DNA of 64,000 nt from Seohaeicola saemankumensis (GTDB taxonomy: Bacteria > Pseudomonadota > Alphaproteobacteria > Rhodobacterales > Rhodobacteraceae). Below the pieces are notes generated by a model. It was not told the DNA's origin, ran no database searches, and saw only the letters and a program-made list of their open reading frames with translations. The DNA lies in NCBI RefSeq assembly GCF_020171285.1, contig NZ_JAIUZI010000001.1, forward strand, positions 372,001 to 436,000, written 5' to 3'. The translations under genes were made by a program, and so were the position numbers. Shown piece after piece: positions 53,619-62,178 of this stretch; within the stretch, counting starts at the first letter, position 1; the number at the start of each line of letters is the position of its first letter.

Positions 53619-54587
53619 CTAGGCGCGCCAGTCGAGCCGGAACACCACATGTTCGCCCTCAAACCCCTTCAGGGACGCGAGGATGGGGGCGCTGAACTCG
53701 TGCTCGGGGCCGCTTCCGACCATCGCGCGGGTCACATCCGAAACCAGGATCGTGTCGGACTTGGCCAGCGCCGTTATGCGGGCGGCCTTGTTGACCACCG
53801 AGCCAAAGAAATCGTCATCCGACTGCACCACGTCGCCGGTGTGGATGCCGATGCGCAGGCTCAGGCGCGGTTCGGCCTGCTGCGCATTCACATCCTCCTG
53901 GATGGCTCGCGCGGCGGCCAATGCGGCGCGCGCCGAGGAAAACGATGACATGGTGCCGTCGCCCAGCGACTTCACGAATTGCCCGCCGTGGTCCTCGATG
54001 ATCCCGCGTAACCGGGTGAAATGGGCCGATACGATGCCGGACCAGGCACGGTCCCCCACGGCACCGGCCAAGGTCGCAGAGGCGACAAGGTCGGTGAACA
54101 TGACCGAAGCCAACCCCTCGCGTTGACCCAGCAGGAACCCCTGCTGGGCGGCACTGACCAGCGCCTGTATGGCGGTGTGTTCAACCCCTGTCGTGTCACG
54201 ATTGGGCGCCGGAATCGACGCGTGCCGCTGCACGATTTTCCAAATGTTGTCCTCTAGGACAAAAACCATCGTGGCGTGGAACAGGATCGGCTCTGGGCGG
54301 GTGTCAAAGCGGAACCTGTTGATGAAAAAGGTCCAGCCGACACCGTCCTTCTCATGCGCCTCGGCAAAGACCTCCTCGTACTCCAGCACCGTCGGAAGCT
54401 CGTCGAAATGCGCATCGACCGCCTCGCGCACCGCCGCGCCGGACCAGGTTTCACCCTCTGCCGACCCGATAAACCGAAGCGCGTCGGTCCGCGACAGGAA
54501 ATGCCGCAGCTGGCCGTCCTTGCGCTCGATCAGCGAGCGGGTCCAGCGCCGCGCGACGGCGAGCAACTCGGGCGAAGGCCGGGTCAC
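53619..54587 (-). CDS. NTF2-like/class III adenylate cyclase, paralogue 4
   Basis: This protein of about 322 aa has residues 1-130 as an NTF2/SnoaL-like domain (WKIVQRHASIPAPN at its end) and about 160-290 as a class III cyclase catalytic domain. Metal aspartates are in VMFTDLVAS and KSLGDGTMSSF; the lysine of KSLGD and the aspartate of DFFGSVVN fit ATP specificity; VVNKAARI supplies the asparagine and arginine. The GTG start at 54587 overlaps the preceding paralogue's stop (GTGA); an ATG at 54596 would overlap further. Last of four cyclases. Confidence 0.9.
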   Translation of the reverse strand: MTRPSPELLAVARRWTRSLIERKDGQLRHFLSRTDALRFIGSAEGETWSGAAVREAVDAHFDELPTVLEYEEVFAEAHEKDGVGWTFFINRFRFDTRPEPILFHATMVFVLEDNIWKIVQRHASIPAPNRDTTGVEHTAIQALVSAAQQGFLLGQREGLASVMFTDLVASATLAGAVGDRAWSGIVSAHFTRLRGIIEDHGGQFVKSLGDGTMSSFSSARAALAAARAIQEDVNAQQAEPRLSLRIGIHTGDVVQSDDDFFGSVVNKAARITALAKSDTILVSDVTRAMVGSGPEHEFSAPILASLKGFEGEHVVFRLDWRA

Positions 54588-55549
54588 TCCCGCCACTCCA
54601 GCCGGTGCACCAGGTGGTCGCCGTCCAGCCCCCTGAGGTGCAGGGTGATCGGGTTGCCGAAACGGAATCCGCGCGCGGAGCCGGCCATCAGGCGGGTTGC
54701 CTCTGACAGCCGGATTTCGTCGGGTTCGGCAATGGCGGCGACGCGGGCGGACTTGTTCACGACGGTGCCAAAGAAATCATCCCGGGTCTGGATCACGTCG
54801 CCGGTGTGAATGCCGATGCGCAGGGCCAGCGGCGGCTCGGTTTCGACGGCGGCGTTCTGCCGCTGGATCTCGATTGCCGCGTCCAGCGCCGCCCGCGCCG
54901 AGGGGAAGGACGACATGGTACCGTCGCCCAGCGATTTCACCAGTTGCCCGCCCTGCGCGGCGATCACCCCGGCGACCCGCTCGAAATGGTCGCCCACCGC
55001 CGCCGCCCAGATCCGGTCGCCCAGAGTTTCGGCAATCGCCGAGGAATTGGCGATGTCGGTGAACATGACCGAAGCCATGCCCTCGCGCTGGTCCAGCCGA
55101 AATCCTTCGCGCGCGGCTTCGACCAGGTCGTTCAGAACCGCGTGTTCGATTCCGCTGACCTTTTCGTTCGGGGTCGGGACCGAGACATGGGTCAGGACGA
55201 TCTTCCACTGGCCGTTCTCGACGGCAAGAACATGAGAAAACCGCGCGTCAAAGACCTTGCCGCTGTGCCGAAAGCGCAGCCGCGCCCGGCAATGGGCCCA
55301 GCCCGTGTCGCCGTTTTCAAAGGCTTCCAGCCCCAGTTCCTCCCAGTCGTAGACCGGGACTTCGCGCTGGTGGTCGGCGAACCCCTGCTTGAACAGACGG
55401 CCCGCCCAGTATTCGTCGTCGGCGGTGCCCTGATACCGCAAATGCTCGGACATCGAGAGCATGTTGTCGAGCGCGGCTTCGTCGCGCCGTTCCAGGGCCG
55501 CGTTCCATCGCCGGACAACGGCGACCAGTTCCGGCGAGGGCCGGATCAT
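54584..55549 (-). CDS. NTF2-like/class III adenylate cyclase, paralogue 3
   Basis: This 321-aa protein has the same two-domain plan: NTF2/SnoaL-like part ending WKIVLTHVSVPTPN, then a cyclase with VMFTDIANSSAI, KSLGDGTMSSF and DFFGTVVNKSARVA. All catalytic residues are present. The C-terminus reads GLDGDHLVHRLEWRE. The ATG at 55549 overlaps the previous paralogue's stop by ATGA; ATG at 55558 is possible. The N-terminal domain differs more from its neighbours than the cyclase does, suggesting a different ligand. Confidence 0.9.
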   Translation of the reverse strand: MIRPSPELVAVVRRWNAALERRDEAALDNMLSMSEHLRYQGTADDEYWAGRLFKQGFADHQREVPVYDWEELGLEAFENGDTGWAHCRARLRFRHSGKVFDARFSHVLAVENGQWKIVLTHVSVPTPNEKVSGIEHAVLNDLVEAAREGFRLDQREGMASVMFTDIANSSAIAETLGDRIWAAAVGDHFERVAGVIAAQGGQLVKSLGDGTMSSFPSARAALDAAIEIQRQNAAVETEPPLALRIGIHTGDVIQTRDDFFGTVVNKSARVAAIAEPDEIRLSEATRLMAGSARGFRFGNPITLHLRGLDGDHLVHRLEWRE

Positions 55550-56511
55550 GGCCGCCACTCCAGCCGGTGGATCAGGTGATCGCCGTCCAGCCCCTTCAGA
55601 GGCGCGATCAGCGGGTCGCCAAAGGCGAATTCCGGGGCGTTTCCGACCATCAGGCGGGTTTCGTCCGATACCCGCGTCTCTCCCGGGGCGGCCTGCTCGG
55701 CGATGCGGGCAGCCTTGTTCACCACCGTGCCGAAAAAGTCATCGCCGCTTGCGACCACTTCGCCGGTGTGAATACCGATGCGGACCTGCAATCGCGGTTC
55801 TTGCGTGCTGGCATCCAGCCGGGACTGGATCCGCATGGCCGCGCGCATGGCCGCCAGCGCCGAGGTAAAGGATGACATCGTGCCGTCGCCCAGCGATTTC
55901 ACAAGCGTGCCTCCGGTCTCTTCGACGGCGGCGCGGATCATCGAAAAATGGTCGCCGATCTGCACCGCCCAGCGTTGGTCGCCGACCGCAGCGGCGATCG
56001 CCGACGACCCGCACACGTCGGTGAACATCACCGTCGCGATCCCGGATTTGCCCTCCATGGTGCCCTCTGCCCGGGCCGCATCCATCAGCGCGTTCATCGC
56101 GGTGTGTTTCGCCCCGTGCAAGGCGCTGTTTGGCACCGGCAAAGACGCATGGCGGTGCACGATCTTCCAGTTGCCGTCGATCAGGGCAAAAACCAGCGAC
56201 GTGCGGAACACGACAGGCTCCGGGCGGCCATCGACGTGCATCTGCCTGCAATAGAACGCCCACCCGGACTCGCCGCATTCAAAGGCCTGGGTCATGATCT
56301 CTTCGGCCTGAAACGCCGGCGCTTCGCGGAAATGCGCCTCGAGACCATCGCGCACCTGCCGACCGGTCCACAATTCGTCGGGTGCCGTGCCGATAAAGCT
56401 GACATGCTCCGACCCCGTCACCAGATTGCGCAGGGTCGCCCCGTCGCGGGCTTCGACCGCCTTGAAAAACCGCCGCGCGATCGCGGCCAGTTCCGGCGAC
56501 GGCCGGATCAT
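55546..56511 (-). CDS. NTF2-like/class III adenylate cyclase, paralogue 2
   Basis: This 321-aa protein has an N-terminal NTF2/SnoaL-like domain (WKIVHRHASLPVPN) and a cyclase with VMFTDVCGSSAI, KSLGDGTMSSF and DFFGTVVNKAARIA. All catalytic residues are conserved. The ATG at 56511 overlaps the upstream paralogue's stop (ATGA), so the longer frame to 56931 is rejected. No membrane segment or signal is visible; it should be cytosolic. Confidence 0.9.
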   Translation of the reverse strand: MIRPSPELAAIARRFFKAVEARDGATLRNLVTGSEHVSFIGTAPDELWTGRQVRDGLEAHFREAPAFQAEEIMTQAFECGESGWAFYCRQMHVDGRPEPVVFRTSLVFALIDGNWKIVHRHASLPVPNSALHGAKHTAMNALMDAARAEGTMEGKSGIATVMFTDVCGSSAIAAAVGDQRWAVQIGDHFSMIRAAVEETGGTLVKSLGDGTMSSFTSALAAMRAAMRIQSRLDASTQEPRLQVRIGIHTGEVVASGDDFFGTVVNKAARIAEQAAPGETRVSDETRLMVGNAPEFAFGDPLIAPLKGLDGDHLIHRLEWRP

Positions 56512-57476
56512 GGCCGCCACTCCAGCCGGTGAATCAGGTGCTCGCCCTCGAACCCTTTCAGCGGCACCCGGCGCGGGTCCGCAAAAACTAGCCCCGCCGC
56601 ATCCGCCACTATCTCCCGCGTCGCCTCCGACAGCCGGATCTCGGCCGGTGCTGCCAGCGCCGCGATGCGCGCCGCCTTGTTGACCACGCTGCCAAAGAAA
56701 TCGGCGTCGGTCTGCACCACGTCGCCGGAATGGATGCCCACCCGCAGGGCAATCGCCGGCCCGTCCGTGCCCTCTCCGGCGCGCAGGATATCGCGCGCCG
56801 CGCTCAGCGCCCGCGCCGGGTCGGCAAAGCTCGACATGGTGCCATCGCCCAGCGACTTCACGAACTGCCCGCCTGCGCCCTCGATGATCTCGCGCAGGGC
56901 GGCGAAATGCCGGGCCACCTCCGCCGACCACAGCCGGTCACCCATCACCTCGGCCAGCCGCGAAGAGTTGACGATATCGGTGAACATGACCGAGGCGAAC
57001 CCCTCGCGCTGGTTCAACGCAAAACCCTCGCGGGCGGCGGCGACCAGATCGGCGATGGCATTCTGTTCGGTCCGGGTCATCTCCATGGTGGCAAGCGGCA
57101 CCGACCCGTGGCGGTGCACGATCTTCCAGGCGCCATCCTCCAGCGTAAAGATCAGCGTCGTGCGCACGCTGAACTGCCGGTCCGGCTGGTTGGTGAAGAT
57201 CAGCTCGTGGTTCAGGCAGGCCCATCCGGTCTCGCCGTTCTCCCAGGCCTCGGCAAAGGTCTCCTCGTGCTTGAGCAGCGCCGGTATCACCCCGAAGAAA
57301 CCCGCGACCCCCTCGCGCACCGCCTTGCCGGTCCACAGCTCGCCCTCGTCGGTGCCGATGAATTGCAGGTGGTCCTGCTCGCTCATCAGGTTGCGTAGAT
57401 CGTTGCCGCGCCGGTTCGGGATCGCGTCGATCCAGCGCCGCGCGACGGCCAGCAGTTCCGGCGACGGCCGGGTCAT
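56508..57476 (-). CDS. NTF2-like/class III adenylate cyclase, paralogue 1 (first of operon)
   Basis: This 322-aa protein has an NTF2/SnoaL-like domain at 1-130 (WKIVHRHGSVPLAT) and a cyclase at about 160-290: D167 in VMFTDIVNSSRL, K207 and D211 in KSLGDGTMSSF, D259 in DFFGSVVN, and N266 and R270 in VVNKAARIA. K207 with D259 is the adenine-specifying pair of class IIIa-type enzymes, so cAMP is the likely product. GGGAG lies about 10 bases before the ATG. Upstream are two direct repeats of GTACAAAACGG. The four genes overlap stop-to-start in one operon. Confidence 0.92.
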   Translation of the reverse strand: MTRPSPELLAVARRWIDAIPNRRGNDLRNLMSEQDHLQFIGTDEGELWTGKAVREGVAGFFGVIPALLKHEETFAEAWENGETGWACLNHELIFTNQPDRQFSVRTTLIFTLEDGAWKIVHRHGSVPLATMEMTRTEQNAIADLVAAAREGFALNQREGFASVMFTDIVNSSRLAEVMGDRLWSAEVARHFAALREIIEGAGGQFVKSLGDGTMSSFADPARALSAARDILRAGEGTDGPAIALRVGIHSGDVVQTDADFFGSVVNKAARIAALAAPAEIRLSEATREIVADAAGLVFADPRRVPLKGFEGEHLIHRLEWRP

Positions 57477-57553
57477 CGCCGGCGCTCCCGCCGCGCGGGC
57501 GTGACCCAGGCGGCGTTAACCCTTTGTTCGCGCCCTGTTCCCGGAAAACTTTT

Positions 57554-57596
57554 GTACAAAACGGAAAATGCCGCCGCCCGCACCGGTACAAAACGG
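57554..57596. promoter_or_regulatory. Two direct repeats GTACAAAACGG upstream of the cyclase operon
   Basis: Exact 11-bp copies at 57554-57564 and 57586-57596 are 32 bp apart (about three helical turns), in the 152-bp gap between the metal-dependent hydrolase and the first cyclase. The spacing suggests cooperative binding of a regulator on one DNA face. Confidence 0.6.
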
Positions 57597-57628
57597 TCAA
57601 AACCGGGGCAGGGCGGCGGCGGCATGGG

Positions 57629-58321
57629 TCAGACCTCGATCGCGGTCATGATCTGCGGTTCGATCACATCCACCCCCGGCAGCGCGTCGATCAGCTCCTG
57701 CGCCGACTGCTCCAGGATCGGGAAGGTCTTGTAATGCGCCGGGATCAGCGTCTTGAAGTTGAAGTATCGTTTGGCGGCATAGGCGGCGCCCTTCATGTCC
57801 ATGGTGAAATGGCCGCCGGCGCTCAGAATCCCTACATCTGGTTTGTAATAGTCGCCCATCCACTCCATATCGGCCATGATGTCGGTATCGCCGCTGGCAT
57901 AGAGCGTCTTGCCCTCGGCCATGATCATGAACCCCGCCTCCGATCCGGCGGCGCGCGGCCCCTCGGGCGAGCCAAAGGTCGAGGAATGCACCGCGTTCAC
58001 CATCGACACCCGCGCGCCGCCCAGATCGACAGTGCCGCCCTTGTTGAATCCGATGGTCTCGATCCCCTCCTTTTCGGCCCAGTGGGACATCACGTCATAC
58101 TGCCCAACCACCGGCACACCCAGCTCCTTGGACAACCGCACCGCATCCGCCGAATGGTCAAAATGTGCATGAGTTACAAGGATTTGCGTGGCGCCTTCGA
58201 TGGCTTCCGCGTGCCGGTCCTCGGGCAGAACCGGGTTGCCCGTCAGCCAGGGGTCCAAGAGCAGAACGAGATTTCCGGTTTCGATGCGGAACGATCCGTG
58301 GCCAAGCCAGATGAGTTTCAT
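57629..58321 (-). CDS. Metal-dependent hydrolase, UPF0173 family (metallo-beta-lactamase fold)
   Basis: This 230-aa protein has an N-terminal KLIWLGHGSFRI, the metal motif THAHFDHSADA (HxHxDH, about 50-60), GDTDI near 147 and PAHYKTFP near 202. These match UPF0173/RomA-like hydrolases whose substrates are mostly unknown. GGGAGACATTC precedes the ATG at 58321; the frame runs on to 58519 without a good start. It lies upstream of the cyclase operon on the same strand, separated by the repeat-bearing gap. Confidence 0.92.
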   Translation of the reverse strand: MKLIWLGHGSFRIETGNLVLLLDPWLTGNPVLPEDRHAEAIEGATQILVTHAHFDHSADAVRLSKELGVPVVGQYDVMSHWAEKEGIETIGFNKGGTVDLGGARVSMVNAVHSSTFGSPEGPRAAGSEAGFMIMAEGKTLYASGDTDIMADMEWMGDYYKPDVGILSAGGHFTMDMKGAAYAAKRYFNFKTLIPAHYKTFPILEQSAQELIDALPGVDVIEPQIMTAIEV

Positions 58322-58606
58322 GAATGTCTCCCAGTTTTTGCTTCCGCAGCCTAGCATGGCGCGCCCGCGATGCCATAGCAGAGTCGCGCCGCCCGACCCG
58401 CCGGCAGCGGGCCGAACCGGCTGCCCCGGCAGGGCGCGACCTAGTGGAACCCGCCCCGCAGGATTGTGCATCTGGGCCTTGAGATGGTTTGCATGATGTT
58501 GATAAAAAACACTTTTCAAGCCTTTCTTGCCGAGGGAGACACCGGCGATGGACGCGGGCTCTCCGACCCGTTAACTCTTGAACGGAAACAGGAGAGGAGT
58601 GGCGCA

Positions 58607-59791
58607 ATGGGATCGCGCTATGCGGTGGTGTTCGGCGCCAGCCTGACGCAATTCACGATCATCGGGCTCTACATATCCTCGGGGCTGTTCTTCAAGGTGT
58701 TCGAGGCCGAGTTCGGCTGGTCACGGACCGTGCTGTCCTCGGCGTCGGCGCTCAGCGTGTTCATGATGGGGTTGCTGGCCATTCCCGCCGGGCGGCTGAG
58801 CGACCGTTTCGGGCCGCGCCGGGTGCTGGCGGCAACCGGGACGGTGTTCGGCGTCGGCTATATGCTTCTGTCACAAGTCTCTGAAATATGGCACCTTTTC
58901 GTCCTTTTTGGATTGTTTCTCGGGTTGGGTTTCGCCGCCCATGACGTGGTGACCCTGTCGACGGTGGCACGCTGGTTCGAGGCCCGGCGCGGGTTGATGA
59001 CGGCGGTGGTCAAGGTCGGAACAGCCATTGGCCAGGTGGTCGTGCCGCCCGTGGTCGCCCTGCTGGTGGCCGGGATCGGCTGGCGTCCGGCGGTTCTGGT
59101 GCTGGGCGGTGCGGCCCTGGTGCTGCTGGTCGTGGCGGCGCTGGCGATGTCCTCGCCGCCGGTGCGCAGCGGAGGGGACGCCGGGGGTGCCGGGGCGCCC
59201 GCTGCCGGACCGGGATTTGCCGAGGCGAAATCCAGCCGCGCCTTCTGGACCCTCTGCGCCGTGCAGTTCCTGTTCTTTCCAACCCTGATGACGGTTCCGC
59301 TGCATCTGCCGGCCCATGGCATGGACCTGGGCATGACCGCCACGGGGGCGGCGACGCTGATATCAGTGATGGGCGCGGCCAGCATCGCCGGACGGCTGGC
59401 TGTGGGCCGGCTGGTTGACGTGATCGGGGGGCGCAACTCCTACCTGTTCTGCTTTGCCTGCCTGATGGCGGCACTGGGGCCTCTGGCCTTTGTCAGCGCC
59501 CACTGGGCGCTTTATTGCATCGTGGCGGTCTATGGTTTTGCCCATGGCGCGCTGTTTGTCGTCGTCTCGCCCACTGTGGCTGAATATTTCGGCATGCGCG
59601 CCCTTGGCGCGATTTTTGGCGTGGTGGTGTTCTTCGGCACGGTCGGCGGGGCGGTCGGGCCGATTCTTGCCGGCATGCTGTTCGACATGACCGGCAGCTA
59701 CACGCTGGCCTTCCTGACGCTTATGGCGATGGCGGCGCTGGCCTTCGGGCTGATGCTGTCGCTGCCGCGCCCTCAGCTCTCGTCGACCTGA
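58607..59791 (+). CDS. MFS transporter
   Basis: This 394-aa carrier with about 12 membrane helices resembles the monocarboxylate/oxalate-formate branch (LYISSGLFFKVFEAEFGWSRTVLSSASALSVFMMG near 21-55, AGRLSDRFGPRRVL loop, WFEARRGLMTAVVKVGTAIGQVVVPP). The start at 58607 has GGAGAGGAG; the frame continues upstream to 58466. Its 3' end overlaps the convergent VOC gene by 19 bp. Substrate unknown. Confidence 0.92.
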   Translation: MGSRYAVVFGASLTQFTIIGLYISSGLFFKVFEAEFGWSRTVLSSASALSVFMMGLLAIPAGRLSDRFGPRRVLAATGTVFGVGYMLLSQVSEIWHLFVLFGLFLGLGFAAHDVVTLSTVARWFEARRGLMTAVVKVGTAIGQVVVPPVVALLVAGIGWRPAVLVLGGAALVLLVVAALAMSSPPVRSGGDAGGAGAPAAGPGFAEAKSSRAFWTLCAVQFLFFPTLMTVPLHLPAHGMDLGMTATGAATLISVMGAASIAGRLAVGRLVDVIGGRNSYLFCFACLMAALGPLAFVSAHWALYCIVAVYGFAHGALFVVVSPTVAEYFGMRALGAIFGVVVFFGTVGGAVGPILAGMLFDMTGSYTLAFLTLMAMAALAFGLMLSLPRPQLSST

Positions 59792-60183
59792 TGCACCTCG
59801 ATGACATTGCCGTCGGGATCATAGAAAAAGATCTGGCTCCAGCCCGCGACGGCGGCATTGCCCCAGTCGGAATAGGGAATGCCCTGTGCCTCCAGATGCG
59901 CCTTGAAGGCGGCCAGATCGTCGGTGCGATAGGCGATATGCCCGTGTGACACCGGGTTCACGATATGGCCGGTGTTGAACCCCGCGTGCACGTCCTTTTG
60001 CGCCAGGTGCATCTGGATATCGCCATCGGTGACAAAGGCCACGTCGCCGGCATAGCCCTTCTTTTTCTCCAGCACCGGCAGGCCGCCGCGCTCCGCGTCC
60101 AGCCCCAGCACGCGGCGATAGAAGTCATCCATGCGCCCGACATTCTCGGTCGCCAGGTTGATGTGATGCAGTTTCAGTTTCAT
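59773..60183 (-). CDS. VOC family (glyoxalase/dioxygenase-like) protein
   Basis: This 136-aa protein has a vicinal-oxygen-chelate fold: KLHHINLATENVGRMDDFYRRVLGLD at the N-terminus, GHIAYRTDDLAAFKAHLEAQGI near 81-102 and the metal-end motif FFYDPDGNVIEVHQ near 118-131. The histidines (H7, H81) and E129 could bind a divalent metal. Substrate not predictable. GAGAGGA precedes the ATG. Convergent overlap with the MFS gene. Confidence 0.88.
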   Translation of the reverse strand: MKLKLHHINLATENVGRMDDFYRRVLGLDAERGGLPVLEKKKGYAGDVAFVTDGDIQMHLAQKDVHAGFNTGHIVNPVSHGHIAYRTDDLAAFKAHLEAQGIPYSDWGNAAVAGWSQIFFYDPDGNVIEVHQVDES

Positions 60184-60244
60184 CCGCGTCCTCTCCCTCT
60201 CCCGGCAACCATGCCGTGCCGGCGGACCAGGGTAAACCGCCCCC

Positions 60245-60276
60245 TTTCATCTCTTTCCAAATACTCCCGCCGGAGG
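60245..60276 (-). repeat. Dispersed intergenic repeat, short subtype (copy 7)
   Basis: On the minus strand it reads CCTCCGGCGGGAGTATTTG then GAAAGAGATGAAA, almost identical to copies 1 and 6. It lies between the VOC gene and gatC, which are divergent, so it is not at a 3' end. Confidence 0.8.
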
Positions 60277-60362
60277 CGTCCCGCCCGCGCGACACCCGGA
60301 ACCGCTTGCGACCACTCCCCGGTGGCGGTAAACGCCAGTGCGACACCAGCCAGAGGGTTCCC

Positions 60363-60650
60363 ATGTCGATTGACCAAAACACCGCCGCCAAAGTGGCCAA
60401 ACTGGCCCGGATTAAGGTCGAAGAGGACGCGCTGCCGGCGCTTGCTTCGGAATTCAACACGATCCTCGGCTTTATCGAGCAGTTGAACGAAGTCGATGTC
60501 GAAGGCGTCGAGCCGATGGTCTCGGTGACCCCGATGCGGCTGAAACGCCGGGACGACGTCGTGACCGATGGCGACCAGCAGGACAAGGTCCTGTCGAACG
60601 CGCCGGATGCGCGCGAAGGGTTTTTTGCGGTGCCGAAGGTGGTGGAATAA
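60363..60650 (+). CDS. gatC: Aspartyl/glutamyl-tRNA amidotransferase subunit C
   Basis: This 95-aa small subunit stabilises GatA-GatB in converting Glu-tRNA(Gln) or Asp-tRNA(Asn). It has [45 protein letters not shown] at about 12-56. AGAGGG precedes the ATG. Its TAA overlaps the gatA ATG by one base. Confidence 0.96.
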   Translation: MSIDQNTAAKVAKLARIKVEEDALPALASEFNTILGFIEQLNEVDVEGVEPMVSVTPMRLKRRDDVVTDGDQQDKVLSNAPDAREGFFAVPKVVE

Positions 60651-62137
60651 TGAGCGATCTGAACAAACTGACCCTGGCCGAGGCCCGCGACGCGCTGCGC
60701 AAGGGTGACACCACTTCGGTCGAGCTGACCGAAAGCTGCCTGGCGGCCATCGACGCCGCCGATGCGCTGAACGCCTTTGTCCACAAGACGCCGGACATCG
60801 CGCTGGAGCGCGCCGCCGCCGCCGATACGCGGATCAAGTCCGGCGATGCGCCGTCGATGTGCGGGCTGCCGATCGGCATCAAGGACCTGTTCTGCACCAA
60901 AGGCGTGCCGAGCCAGGCCGCCAGCCGCATTCTCGAAGGATTCAAGCCCGAGTACGAATCCACTGTCAGCCAGAAGCTGGCGGACGCCGGCGCGGTGATG
61001 CTGGGCAAGCTGAACATGGACGAATTCGCCATGGGGTCGTCCAACGAGACCTCGGTCTACGGCAATGCCGTGAACCCCTGGCGGCGCGGCAACGATGATG
61101 CGCCGCTGACGCCCGGCGGCTCGTCGGGCGGCTCCGCCGCCGCCGTGGCCGCCGACCTGTGCCTTGCCGCCACCGGCACCGACACCGGCGGTTCGATCCG
61201 CCAGCCCGCCGCCTTTACCGGCACGGTGGGCATCAAGCCGACCTACGGGCGCTGCTCGCGCTGGGGCATCGTCGCCTTTGCCTCCTCGCTGGACCAGGCC
61301 GGGCCGATGACCAAATCGGTGCGCGATGCCGCCATCATGCTGGAAGCAATGATGGGTCACGATCCCAAGGACAGCACCTCTGCCGAACTGGCCGTCCCCG
61401 ATTTCGAGGCGATGCTGACCGGCGACATCCGCGGCAAGAAGATCGGCATCCCGCGCGAGTATCACATGGAGGGCATGCCCGCCGAGATTGACGCGCTCTG
61501 GGCCGAGGGGCGCAAGATGCTGGCGGATGCGGGCGCCGAGATCGTCGATATCTCGCTGCCGCACACCAAATACGCGCTGCCCGCCTATTACGTGATCGCA
61601 CCGGCCGAGGCCTCGTCCAACCTGGCGCGCTACGATGGTGTGCGCTACGGCCACCGCGCCACGCTGGCGCAGGGCGACGGCATCACCGAGATGTACGAAA
61701 AGACCCGCGCCGAGGGCTTTGGCCACGAGGTGCAGCGCCGCGTCATGGTCGGCACCTACGTGCTGTCGGCGGGCTTCTACGACGCTTATTACAACCGCGC
61801 CCGCCGGGTCCGCACCCTGATCAAGCGCGATTTCGAGACCGTTTTTGCGCAGGGTGTCGATGCGATCCTGACCCCGGCCACGCCGTCAGCGGCCTTTGGA
61901 CTGGGCGAGATGACGGATGCCGATCCGGTGCAGATGTATCTCAACGATGTGTTCACGGTGACGGTGAACCTGGCCGGTCTGCCGGGCATTTCGGTGCCTG
62001 CCGGGGTTGATGCGCAGGGCCTGCCGCTGGGGCTGCAGCTGATTGGGCGACCCTGGGAGGAAGGCGATCTGCTGAACACGGCCTATGCGCTGGAAACAGC
62101 CGCCGGGTTTGTGGCCAAACCGGGAAATTGGTGGTAA
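60650..62137 (+). CDS. gatA: Aspartyl/glutamyl-tRNA amidotransferase subunit A
   Basis: This 495-aa amidase-signature enzyme releases ammonia from glutamine for transamidation. The catalytic lysine lies in [14 protein letters not shown] (K about 79) and the cis-Ser/Ser pair in [15 protein letters not shown] (about 155-169), followed by [12 protein letters not shown]. Full length and co-translated with gatC. gatB is not adjacent in this window. Confidence 0.97.
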   Translation: MSDLNKLTLAEARDALRKGDTTSVELTESCLAAIDAADALNAFVHKTPDIALERAAAADTRIKSGDAPSMCGLPIGIKDLFCTKGVPSQAASRILEGFKPEYESTVSQKLADAGAVMLGKLNMDEFAMGSSNETSVYGNAVNPWRRGNDDAPLTPGGSSGGSAAAVAADLCLAATGTDTGGSIRQPAAFTGTVGIKPTYGRCSRWGIVAFASSLDQAGPMTKSVRDAAIMLEAMMGHDPKDSTSAELAVPDFEAMLTGDIRGKKIGIPREYHMEGMPAEIDALWAEGRKMLADAGAEIVDISLPHTKYALPAYYVIAPAEASSNLARYDGVRYGHRATLAQGDGITEMYEKTRAEGFGHEVQRRVMVGTYVLSAGFYDAYYNRARRVRTLIKRDFETVFAQGVDAILTPATPSAAFGLGEMTDADPVQMYLNDVFTVTVNLAGLPGISVPAGVDAQGLPLGLQLIGRPWEEGDLLNTAYALETAAGFVAKPGNWW

Positions 62138-62178
62138 AAGATCGGCCAAGAAGACCAGAAATTGGCAGGACGGCAGTA

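Noticed and set aside
53619-57476. Cyclase array as an assembly duplication
   Set aside because: The four copies differ throughout, especially in the N-terminal domains, while keeping catalytic residues. They are true paralogues.
60125-61726. 533-aa minus-strand frame
   Set aside because: Antisense to gatC/gatA; shadow frame.
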